A stretch of DNA of 64,000 nt from Synechococcales cyanobacterium C42_A2020_086 (GTDB taxonomy: Bacteria; Cyanobacteriota; Cyanobacteriia; Elainellales; Elainellaceae). Where the stretch lies: the NCBI GenBank assembly GCA_015272325.1, contig JACYLU010000029.1, positions 58,705 through 122,704 on the forward strand. Reading direction: 5' to 3'. A model generated the notes under the pieces. It worked only from the letters and a program-made list of their open reading frames with translations, made no database searches and had not been told where the DNA came from. The translations under genes were made by a program, and so were the position numbers. Positions 53,801-61,354 of the stretch are shown piece after piece; position 1 is the first letter of the stretch; each line of letters starts with the position of its first letter.

Positions 53801-55918
53801 GCAGAATCGGTCAGTGTGCTGCCTTTGACCAGCTCAGAAAGCACAGAGGACGAGTTTGATGATTTAGAAGCGCTGCTGAAAGATGCCGATCAAACGCTAG
53901 GGGTTGGTTCCTCCCCGGTACGCAACCCGGCCGGAACAGCTAGCCGCCGCTCGAGTCGTCGGGGGGGACTGAATGAGCAAACCATGCGGGTTACGGTCAA
54001 GCACCTCGACAATCTGAACAACCTCGTTGGGGAAATGGTGGTTAACCGCAATAGCCTAGAGCAGGCCCAGGAGCGGCTGCGGCAGTTTCTCGATAATTTG
54101 CTCCATCAAGTGCAGGAACTCAGTGAGGTGGGGCAGCGGATGCGCGACCTGTATGAACGGTCGTTGCTGGAAAGCTCGCTGTTGTCGAGTCGGCGGAATT
54201 ATCAGCTTTCCACCCACGGAGGCACTTCTGGCGCTGCTCAGTCGAGCCATGCGACTGGGGTTAGCTTTGATGCGCTAGAGATGGATCGCTTCACCGGCTT
54301 CCATACGTTGTCGCAGGAAATGATCGAGCTGATTGTGCGGGTGCGGGAATCGGCCTCCGATGTGGATTTTGTGGTGGAAGAATCGGATCAGGTGACGCGC
54401 AACTTCCGCCAGATTACCACCCAACTGCAAGAAGGACTGACCCGCTCGCGGATGGTGCCCTTTGCCCAGACGGCAGACCGTTTGCCTCGGGGGGTACGCG
54501 ACAACTCGTTGAAGTATGGCAAGCAGGCAGAACTGGTAATCGAGGGGCGGGATACGCTGATCGACAAGATGATTGTGGAGCAGCTCTATGACCCAATGAC
54601 CCATCTGGTGAACAACGCCATTGCCCACGGCATTGAAACCCCCGAAGAGCGGATTGCCGCGGGTAAATCTCCGATGGGCCGCATTACCATTCGGGCGTTC
54701 CATCAGGGTAACCAGACGGTGATTTCTGTAAGCGACGATGGTGCCGGCATTAACCCCGAAAAGGTGCGGGCGAAAGCGCTAGCCAAGGGGTTGATCTCTA
54801 CGGAAGCGGCTCGCAATCTATCGCGGCTCGACACCTACGACCTGCTGTTCCACCATGGCTTTAGCACGGTCGATCAGGTGGACGATTTGCGGGGGCGCGG
54901 CGTTGGGCTGGATGTGGTGCGCAGCAACCTCAACGACATTCGCGGCACGATTAGCATCGACTCGACGGTAGGCAAAGGGACGACCTTTACAATCCGCCTG
55001 CCGCTGACTCTTAGCATCTCCAAGGCGCTGTGCTGCATCAGCAACCGGGCCCGCATCGCTTTCCCCATGGACGGGGTGGAAGACATGCTAGACGTCCCCA
55101 AAGAACGCATTCAAACTGATGAGCAGGGACGGAGCTGCATTCAGTGGCGCGATACGCTGCTGCCGTTCCAGCCGCTGTCGGACCTGCTGCGCTACAACCG
55201 CACCTTGGGGCGGGGTAGTGTCTATGGCGGTAACCAAGAAGAAGACGTGATCTCGATTGTGGTGCTGCGCAGTGCTGGCAATTTCCTGGCGCTAGAGGTG
55301 GATCAGGTTCTCGGCGAGCAGGAGATTGTGATCAAGCAGCTCGAAGGGCCAGTCCCAAAGCCGCTGGGCGTGGCGGGAGCCACCGTCTTGGGGGATGGGC
55401 GAATTATGCCGATTGCCGATGTCCTAGAGCTGATCGACCTCTGGCAAGGACGGATTCGCCGCGAGGCAGGCACCTCACTGTGGGACAGCAGAGAAGCCTT
55501 GCCGCCCGATAGCGCCGTCAAGACCGAACCCACAGTGCTGATTGTAGACGACTCGATCACGGTACGAGAACTGCTATCGATGACCTTCAGTAAAGTCGGC
55601 TATCGCGTGGAGCAGGCTCGCGATGGTCAAGAAGCCTGGGAAAAACTGCGCTCGGGCTTGCCCTGTGACCTGGTGTTTTGTGATATTGAGATGCCGCGCA
55701 TGGACGGGCTAGAGCTACTGTCGCGCCTGCAGCAAGACGCCAATCTCAATCATCTGCCGATCGCCATGCTCACCTCTCGGGGAGCCGACCGCCACCGCCA
55801 GATGGCTGTGCAGCTTGGGGCTAAAGGCTACTTCACCAAGCCTTATTTGGAAGAAATGCTGCTGGATGCAGCCCAGCGAATGCTGAAGGGCGAAGTGCTG
55901 GTGACTACCGACGGTTGA
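50879..55918 (+). CDS. CheA-type hybrid histidine kinase with giant acidic linker
   Basis: This 1679-residue protein is a chemotaxis/pilus-type kinase (PilL/PixL-like class). An HPt domain with His near 48 (FRAAHSVKGGAAMLG) opens it. A linker of about 730 residues (roughly 290-1020) rich in Asp, Glu, Ser, Pro and Leu follows. Then come the dimerisation helices (about 1030-1150), the ATPase (HLVNNAIAHGIE, DDGAGINP, GRGVGLDVVRSNL), a CheW domain (about 1380-1520) and a receiver (about 1552-1675) with phosphoacceptor Asp in FCDIEMPRMDG and the conserved Lys in YFTKPY. The ATG at 50879 follows AGAGG. No cheW, cheY or mcp gene is adjacent. Usual family length is nearer 1000. Confidence 0.92.
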   Translation: MLSEQQQRIMGYFIEEAKDHLNTIEQGLLNLQATIEDPEMVHEVFRAAHSVKGGAAMLGLTSIQLTAHRLEDYFKVLKECPLRIDQTLETLLLRVFDTLQDLLEQLQGPFGLTDDKSDAAMAAVEPVFTELNQHLNRLVSQAGVAPPADVNLTAAAPPAAVVQPSVAAKPASISVSSEVSALRLLFQNDVPAQLREMLQLFKQADTPETRQQLQDLCRVLAQPGEQLDLPNWCDLLALTQLAITHPENSYRMLAPVVIKDLKRAQEQVLAGQEDAIVASEQLLALLPADALTPASTDLTDSELAALFANNELTGESDSELTFELDSKPEESHREEMLAVEPMAADLADLDDLDTVSHESEASSDQSDQADLLLDLPDLDDAEELEASLFGNVGGPEMGIAELNSLADLFEGEEPSLELDWQEELLIGPPEPLSPEQTESSSLDADGDSSNLLATHSEDLTLDEELVLEEDVTLDEELVLDEEEDLSGLLSMGPPMDPPMDGEPAADEDWLGLETLTNAEEPISLPDLPGNPAATSSEFANLDQLFAEFNDEVDSTFPEDSTSEDSATDADLDASDAFAALFDAPLDAPQEPGTEDRIELPDFLLEADRYSDFSLDEQALTSDTPSDAAPPETAEAAELLDFTGSQLSNEELTADLWDGVANAPIDESAAELPEVPSAPEADRETAETLTIEPDKPDPFFLESQVLAAAEEPSDPSTDPDLDLEDLFAGDGLLAFPVDDSVDFFAEPTLDLFDESFDESSDVASTTPEDVNGLLNKLPDPPTHDLDWTSLSEEALPDLTDLAVTAGELDESAPDYPEPQEREPEALAAAAPETESTGWDDLNLELPEWSDAEASSLPESATGSTNELPDTFSELFETAPPLPEGEDLDLEAMLSDERTNGLTNELAADGSSPLDRSADPSADQFSADQPDGQPETPAQVLQPDPQADAATQPSEDTFADLEALLEASPVEEVPLAAESVSVLPLTSSESTEDEFDDLEALLKDADQTLGVGSSPVRNPAGTASRRSSRRGGLNEQTMRVTVKHLDNLNNLVGEMVVNRNSLEQAQERLRQFLDNLLHQVQELSEVGQRMRDLYERSLLESSLLSSRRNYQLSTHGGTSGAAQSSHATGVSFDALEMDRFTGFHTLSQEMIELIVRVRESASDVDFVVEESDQVTRNFRQITTQLQEGLTRSRMVPFAQTADRLPRGVRDNSLKYGKQAELVIEGRDTLIDKMIVEQLYDPMTHLVNNAIAHGIETPEERIAAGKSPMGRITIRAFHQGNQTVISVSDDGAGINPEKVRAKALAKGLISTEAARNLSRLDTYDLLFHHGFSTVDQVDDLRGRGVGLDVVRSNLNDIRGTISIDSTVGKGTTFTIRLPLTLSISKALCCISNRARIAFPMDGVEDMLDVPKERIQTDEQGRSCIQWRDTLLPFQPLSDLLRYNRTLGRGSVYGGNQEEDVISIVVLRSAGNFLALEVDQVLGEQEIVIKQLEGPVPKPLGVAGATVLGDGRIMPIADVLELIDLWQGRIRREAGTSLWDSREALPPDSAVKTEPTVLIVDDSITVRELLSMTFSKVGYRVEQARDGQEAWEKLRSGLPCDLVFCDIEMPRMDGLELLSRLQQDANLNHLPIAMLTSRGADRHRQMAVQLGAKGYFTKPYLEEMLLDAAQRMLKGEVLVTTDG

Positions 55919-55926
55919 GCGGCTAC

Positions 55927-58404
55927 TCAGGTCTCCGCTACTGGCGTCAATTTCACCCGCAGATAGCGGCTTAGCTCTTGCTGCAAGCGGTATGCCTGAT
56001 GGTCGTAAAGCGGCAAGTCTAGCCTGTTCGGCAGGCTGTTCATAAAATTGCGGGCGGTGTCGAGGTGGCAGCCAGAGATGCGGTGCAAAATCGAGCCGGC
56101 ATCGAGCAGCCCACCTGGGTTCAGCGGTTGTTGGGCTTCCAGTCGCCAGTGCCGGGGTGCCACCCGCTCGCCATGCTCGATGCGTCGCAGCCCGTTGAGC
56201 GATGCTAAGACCACGAGCCGGTCGCCTGCCTGAAGCTGTACATCATCCGAAGGCATGAGAAACTCCGCCGTATCCTGAATGTAGAACTGGCTGCTCTTCT
56301 GGTGGAAAATCGGCACGACCCCATAGCCGTAAGTAATTTCCGACAACAGTTTGCCTACCAGCGTATCTTCGGCGGTAATCATGTATTCCGTGACCAGAAT
56401 TGAGCGCTGATTGAGGCGAAACAGACCCAGAATATTTTCTCCAAACGCTGCTCCCGCAAAGGCTTCGGCTGAGAGGGCATAGGCTGCTAGCGCCTTGGCA
56501 TCGGGCAAGAGCTGACTCAGGTTGTCGCTAAAGCGCTGATTGTAGGTGCGAATCACTAGTCCCAATTCCCGCTTGAACTGTCGCGCTAGTTCCCGGGCTG
56601 TGAGGGCAATTTCCAAATTTAGCATCTGGTCATCGGTGAGCACCAGCAGACTCTTGGCCGTTGGCAAGTTCACCTTGGCCAGTTCCGTAGCAGCATCGCC
56701 CAACACCAGCGGCACCTGGGTCAGCAGCTTGGCATTTTCCAGGTTTTCTGTGATGGCCACCACCGGCTGACGAAAGGCTCGCAGCAGCATTGCTACCCGT
56801 TGTCCGATCCGCCCAAAGCCAACAATCACGACATGGTTTTGTTTGGGAATGGGCGGTCGCCGCCGCAGAAAATCGAACCGGGAGGTGAGCAGGCTATCGG
56901 CAATGAAGCCAAACACGCCCAAGATAAACAGCACGCTGATCAGCGTCACCAGCAAACAAAACAAACTCACCCAGGCTGGAATATCCACTGCATCTTCGGG
57001 GTCGATGCCGCCAAACACATCGCCGTAGCCCCCCAGCAGCAGAATCATACCCAATGAGAAGGCCCGCACCCAGGTAATGTCGGCGTAGATTTTCAGCAAG
57101 ATGGAGGCTAGCGCCCAGAGGCAGAATGCTACCAACAACCCGATGCCAATCGCCCGTCGATTCGGCTGGGCCTGCATCCAGCGCCAGAATTCGCTGATTT
57201 TGGGTCGTCCTTCGCCGCGAGCAATCGCCTTCAGCCGGTGCAGCCAGGAGGACTGGCTTTCTGGTTGCAGCTGAGACAAGGAGGGGGCGTTGCTGGCGGG
57301 AAGCCGCGCTGGGCTAGAGCCTACCACTTCTACATAGGCAATCCGGTCGCCGGCTCGCACTCGGGTTTCGGGTTGCCACTGATGAAAGGCCCGTTCTGAG
57401 GCAGCAGTTAATTCGGTGCTGGAGGCGGCTGCATGGTAGCTTAGCAACCGATAGGAGCGCTTGTGCAGTGAGCCAGCGATGGCACCATCAAAGCGGAAAT
57501 CTTTGGGCTGCACCACCTGCTCTACGACCTGCAATTGACACTCCCCAATGTTGAAATAGCCCAAAATCCCAGCCCCCAAACCGGCGAGGGCAAAGGCGGT
57601 AGCGGGTAGCTCTGTCGGCTCGAAGGCAATAAAATTACCGAGCTGCTGCTTGAGAAGCTGATTCAGATTCTGCCGCGACGAGCGCACAATCAATCGCACC
57701 TGTGGATTTAAACGCCGCGCCACCATCGCTGCCTCCACATTGACACTTTCATTGCTGGTAACGAGCAGCACCGACCGACAATGGTGAATCCCCGCCCGCA
57801 GCAGCACCTCCTCGTCGCGGCAGTCTCCTAAGATCAGTTCGTTTTCCAGTAGACTAGGTAAATCAGGAATTTCCCACTCGCTCGGCGTTACTTGGTCAAC
57901 TGCCGTGACGTGGATCTCGAAGGCGCGCAGGGCAAATCGCTTCAGGTTCAACACGCAATACTGCCCTAGGCTGCCCAAGCCGCAAACAATAAACCGATCG
58001 ACGAGCTGAGCGCTGACCTCGGATGTCTCTGCTGAATTTTCTGGTTCTGGCTCCTGCAATCCAGCCTCAGGAGAGAGTTCAGCCTCAGGGGGCGGCTGAT
58101 CGCCCGAGTCTAGCGACCACTCGACGGTTTGGCTCCATAGGGGATCTGGCTCATCGTGGCGATAGGCAAACACCTGGACTGCGGTAATGCATTCCACCTG
58201 GAGCGTTCGCAAACTCTGCTGCACAAAAGCTATCAAGCGCTCGGGGTTGAGTCTGCCGGTGGCGCGAAACCGCAGATTTAGGCAGTCTCCCTGCCGGTCG
58301 CTCGTTACCTCAATGCCTTGGGTTTGCAGGGCCTCCCCCAAGAGCAGGGCCAGCGCACTAGCGTCTCCTGCACGGGCCCGATCCAGCACATGAGTCGAAG
58401 TCAT
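55927..58404 (-). CDS. Two-RCK potassium-channel-like protein
   Basis: The 825-residue protein begins with a domain of about 110 residues (RARAGDASALALLLGEALQT ... TAVQVFAYRHDE) that I recall in many cyanobacterial proteins. An NAD-binding RCK/TrkA-N domain follows (FIVCGLGSLGQYCVLNLK, about 137-290). The channel module has two spans with a pore-like loop (about 420-520) with a filter sequence LLLGGYGDVFGG, and then a second RCK domain (VVIVGFGRIGQRVAMLL). It is likely a K+ channel or ion-conducting regulator, but the filter departs from TxGYGD in its first residues. It is convergent with the CheA-type gene, the stops 8 bases apart. Confidence 0.85.
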   Translation of the reverse strand: MTSTHVLDRARAGDASALALLLGEALQTQGIEVTSDRQGDCLNLRFRATGRLNPERLIAFVQQSLRTLQVECITAVQVFAYRHDEPDPLWSQTVEWSLDSGDQPPPEAELSPEAGLQEPEPENSAETSEVSAQLVDRFIVCGLGSLGQYCVLNLKRFALRAFEIHVTAVDQVTPSEWEIPDLPSLLENELILGDCRDEEVLLRAGIHHCRSVLLVTSNESVNVEAAMVARRLNPQVRLIVRSSRQNLNQLLKQQLGNFIAFEPTELPATAFALAGLGAGILGYFNIGECQLQVVEQVVQPKDFRFDGAIAGSLHKRSYRLLSYHAAASSTELTAASERAFHQWQPETRVRAGDRIAYVEVVGSSPARLPASNAPSLSQLQPESQSSWLHRLKAIARGEGRPKISEFWRWMQAQPNRRAIGIGLLVAFCLWALASILLKIYADITWVRAFSLGMILLLGGYGDVFGGIDPEDAVDIPAWVSLFCLLVTLISVLFILGVFGFIADSLLTSRFDFLRRRPPIPKQNHVVIVGFGRIGQRVAMLLRAFRQPVVAITENLENAKLLTQVPLVLGDAATELAKVNLPTAKSLLVLTDDQMLNLEIALTARELARQFKRELGLVIRTYNQRFSDNLSQLLPDAKALAAYALSAEAFAGAAFGENILGLFRLNQRSILVTEYMITAEDTLVGKLLSEITYGYGVVPIFHQKSSQFYIQDTAEFLMPSDDVQLQAGDRLVVLASLNGLRRIEHGERVAPRHWRLEAQQPLNPGGLLDAGSILHRISGCHLDTARNFMNSLPNRLDLPLYDHQAYRLQQELSRYLRVKLTPVAET

Positions 58405-58502
58405 AGCATTTGAGAAGCGCAGGGCAGTTTATTCCCATTCTGCCTGCTGTCTGCCAAGTTGACGGTTACAGTTTGAATGCTGCTAACCGCTGAACGTTTG
58501 GA

Positions 58503-59195
58503 TTACAGCAGCATCGGACCCCAGATCAACCAAACTACCCAACCCGATATATGCAGAATCACAATGCACCAGAAGCTAAATTGATAGGACTGCTTGCGAG
58601 TTTTGTGACGCAGCGTTTGCTGAGCCAGAAAGGCTCCTCCCCAGCCGCCGGCCAACTCGAATAAATGCAACGTCTTCTCGGATACTCGCCACTGGTTCCG
58701 CTGAGCGCGATTTTTGTCTTCGGCATAGAGTGCATAAGTCAACACGCTCATCAGAGGATAAAACAGCAGCGGCAGCCAATTGCCCGTGGTCCAGGCGAAA
58801 TTAGCGGCTCCGAGAATCGGTACGGTGAGCAGCAGCAGGTCCAACCAAGGGGAGGTGGCGGGCACAGAGCTGTGTCTGGATTGCGGTTGCGTGTTGGGCG
58901 GAGGGTGCTGCCGCATTTTCTCGCCCACTAATCCAGTTGCACGGCGTTCCGGCGGTGCTGCGGCAGATTTGTCCCGCGCTCCCAAAATGAACGCATCGCG
59001 AGCGCTGATTTTTCCGTCCGCGCTAGAGCTGAGATAGTAGTAGATCACATCCCCGAGCTGAGGGCGGCGAGTGGATTGCTTCAGCGCAGTGATATGCAGA
59101 AACACCTCGCGGCTGCCGTCCACAGGCTGAATGAACCCAAAGCCCCGTTCATCGTTCCAGTGGATCAGGGTGCCGCGTCGAAATCCGGGTGTCAT
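58503..59195 (-). CDS. Cold-shock domain plus DUF1294 membrane protein
   Basis: This 230-residue fusion has an N-terminal cold-shock (OB) domain, FRRGTLIHWNDERGFGFIQP and VFLHITALK, a Pro/Ser-rich linker, and a C-terminal membrane part of DUF1294 with about four spans and the FELAGGWGGAFLAQQTLRHK signature. Such fusions are seen in several bacteria. The role is unknown; RNA binding at the membrane is a guess. The ATG at 59195 is clear. It lies upstream of the channel gene on the same strand (98-base gap), so these could be co-transcribed. Confidence 0.88.
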   Translation of the reverse strand: MTPGFRRGTLIHWNDERGFGFIQPVDGSREVFLHITALKQSTRRPQLGDVIYYYLSSSADGKISARDAFILGARDKSAAAPPERRATGLVGEKMRQHPPPNTQPQSRHSSVPATSPWLDLLLLTVPILGAANFAWTTGNWLPLLFYPLMSVLTYALYAEDKNRAQRNQWRVSEKTLHLFELAGGWGGAFLAQQTLRHKTRKQSYQFSFWCIVILHISGWVVWLIWGPMLL

Positions 59196-59443
59196 GACAG
59201 AAAGACCACTCTGTGTGGCTGCTGGTGGCGATCTTGATTTTACGGAGGCTGTCAGACGATAGCGGTGAAGAAGTTGTGAAGAACGAGCCGCAGCAACCGA
59301 GGTCGAGTTTTAGTTACAATTTGCCCTTGGAACTTTTAATGCCCCGACTGCGCCAGATCGTTCAAGTTCGGATATAACGGCAACAGCACGAGGATTTTTG
59401 CTGCTTCCTGTCCGGTTTGTCTCTTTCCCCCTAATTCCTTGCC

Positions 59444-60472
59444 ATGATCGAAGTCGAACAACTGAGCAAACTCTATGGCTCCACTCCGGCGATCCAGGAT
59501 GTGACCTTTTCTGTGGAAGCTGGAGAAATTCTCGGCTTTTTGGGACCCAACGGAGCTGGCAAAACGACGACGATGCGGATCCTCACCGGCTATTTGCCTG
59601 CCACCAGCGGCACTGCTAGAATTGCCGGCTTTGATGTCCACGAAGACTCGATGGCCGTGCGCAAGCGGATTGGCTACCTGCCCGAGACGCCGCCGCTCTA
59701 TGGCGACATGACCGTTGAAGGGTTTCTGCATTTCGTGGCGCGGATTAAGGGCGTAGCGGCAGGCGATCGCTCCAAGCGCGTTGAGTTGGCAATGCGGCGC
59801 TGCAATATTTTGGAAAAGCGGCAGGTGTTGATTCGCAAGCTGTCAAAGGGGTTTCGGCAACGGGTTGGCATTGCGCAGGCCATCGTTCATGACCCGCCGG
59901 CAATTATTCTCGATGAGCCGACCGTTGGACTCGATCCGCGCCAAATTATTGAGGTGCGGAATCTGATCAAAAGCTTGGCCGGCGACCACACCATTATTCT
60001 TTCGACGCATATTTTGCCGGAAGTCAGCATGACTTGCAGCCGCGTGGCGATCATTAATCGCGGTCGCGTTGTGGCTACCAATACCCCCGAGCAGCTCATG
60101 GCCCAACTCGCTGGCGGCTCTGGCTACGAACTCGAAGTCGAAGGTGACACGGCTGCCCTAGCTGCGCGGCTACACCGGCTGCCAGGCATCAGAACTGTGG
60201 AGATCGGCTCTGGAGAGGGGCTACCCAAATCCCGCTCCCAAGTGCGGCTGACGCTGGAGCCGGGTATGGATCCGGGACGCGAGATTGCCGCCACCGTCGT
60301 CGGTTCGGGACTGGGACTCTACGAAATGCGCCGGGTGCGGGTCAGCCTAGAAGATGTCTTCCTGGAGCTAACCACCGAAGAAAAAGCGATGGACGGCTCG
60401 ACTGCCGCCCCGTCCTCTGATGCCAACAATACCGATGCTGCCCCAGACTCACCGGGAGGTGAAGCCGCATGA
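59444..60472 (+). CDS. ABC transporter ATP-binding protein, GldA-like
   Basis: The 342-residue ATPase has Walker A GPNGAGKT, the Q-loop region, the signature LSKGFRQRVGIAQ, Walker B AIILDEPTVGLDP and the switch His in ILSTHILPE. A C-terminal extension of about 120 residues (including a small alpha/beta domain and an Asp/Pro/Ser-rich tail) matches ABC-2 exporters. Its stop overlaps the start of the next gene by 4 bases (ATGA). The gene opens an operon with the permease and two accessory genes. The substrate is unknown, and the GldA name refers to the Bacteroidetes gliding system without implying the same role. Confidence 0.93.
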   Translation: MIEVEQLSKLYGSTPAIQDVTFSVEAGEILGFLGPNGAGKTTTMRILTGYLPATSGTARIAGFDVHEDSMAVRKRIGYLPETPPLYGDMTVEGFLHFVARIKGVAAGDRSKRVELAMRRCNILEKRQVLIRKLSKGFRQRVGIAQAIVHDPPAIILDEPTVGLDPRQIIEVRNLIKSLAGDHTIILSTHILPEVSMTCSRVAIINRGRVVATNTPEQLMAQLAGGSGYELEVEGDTAALAARLHRLPGIRTVEIGSGEGLPKSRSQVRLTLEPGMDPGREIAATVVGSGLGLYEMRRVRVSLEDVFLELTTEEKAMDGSTAAPSSDANNTDAAPDSPGGEAA

Positions 60473-61278
60473 ACTCGATTAAAACGATTATTGCCAATGT
60501 GATTGCCATCTACCGGCGCGAACTGCAGAGCTACTTTGCCTCACCCTTTGCCTATATCATTGCTGGCGTGTTTTGGCTGCTGAGCGGGTTTTTCTTCGTC
60601 GCTATTCTCATGGGACCGGAAGGACTGATTGCCCAAGCTGCCCTGCGCGACCAGATGGGCATCACGACGCCGCCGGTGGATGTCGCCTACCAGTTCCTCA
60701 GCTATTTCCTCGGCATTCTCGGGTCGCTGGCACTGTTCATTCTGCCGATGCTGTCGATGGGGCTGTATGCCGAAGAGCGCAAGCGCGGCACCCTAGAGCT
60801 GCTAGCCACCTCACCGCTCACCAACTGGGTCGTCGCCTTGGGGAAGCTGCTGGGCGTGGTGACGTTTTTTCTGACGATGGTGCTGCCGCTGCTGATCTAC
60901 CAGGCAATTGCCCTTAGTGCTGCCAATCCGCCCGCTCCGATCACCGTGATGCTGCTGGGCCATGCGGGCTTGATTCTAATGGCGGCGGCAATTTTGTCGC
61001 TGGGGATGTTTATCTCGTCGCTGACCGACAGTACGATCCTGGCGGCAATTCTCACCTTTGGACTCATCTTGCTGCTCTGGGTGGTCGATCTGGTTGCGAC
61101 TAGCATTGGTGGCGGGCTGGGCGATGCTCTCGGGCATCTATCGCTGATTAAAAACTACACCACCCTCACCCAGGGCATTCTCGACACCAGCAGCCTGATC
61201 GTCTTCCTCAGCTACATTCTGCTCGGGATCTTCTTGACGGCTCAATCCATCGAAGCCTTCCGCTTCCAACGCTCCTAA
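60469..61278 (+). CDS. ABC-2 type permease, GldF-like
   Basis: This 269-residue protein has about six membrane spans and a typical ABC-2 exporter layout: YRRELQSYFASPFAYIIAGV near the start, GLYAEERKRGTLELLATSPL in the coupling region, and LLGIFLTAQSIEAFRF at the end. It overlaps the ATPase gene by 4 bases, so translation is probably coupled. It is the membrane part of the same transporter. Confidence 0.93.
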   Translation: MNSIKTIIANVIAIYRRELQSYFASPFAYIIAGVFWLLSGFFFVAILMGPEGLIAQAALRDQMGITTPPVDVAYQFLSYFLGILGSLALFILPMLSMGLYAEERKRGTLELLATSPLTNWVVALGKLLGVVTFFLTMVLPLLIYQAIALSAANPPAPITVMLLGHAGLILMAAAILSLGMFISSLTDSTILAAILTFGLILLLWVVDLVATSIGGGLGDALGHLSLIKNYTTLTQGILDTSSLIVFLSYILLGIFLTAQSIEAFRFQRS

Positions 61279-61354
61279 TGGAATTCACCTGTGATTCACC
61301 GGCGTGGATCGACTCGCGTCGCCGCTGCTTCTGACGTCTTTTCTGCGAATCGCC

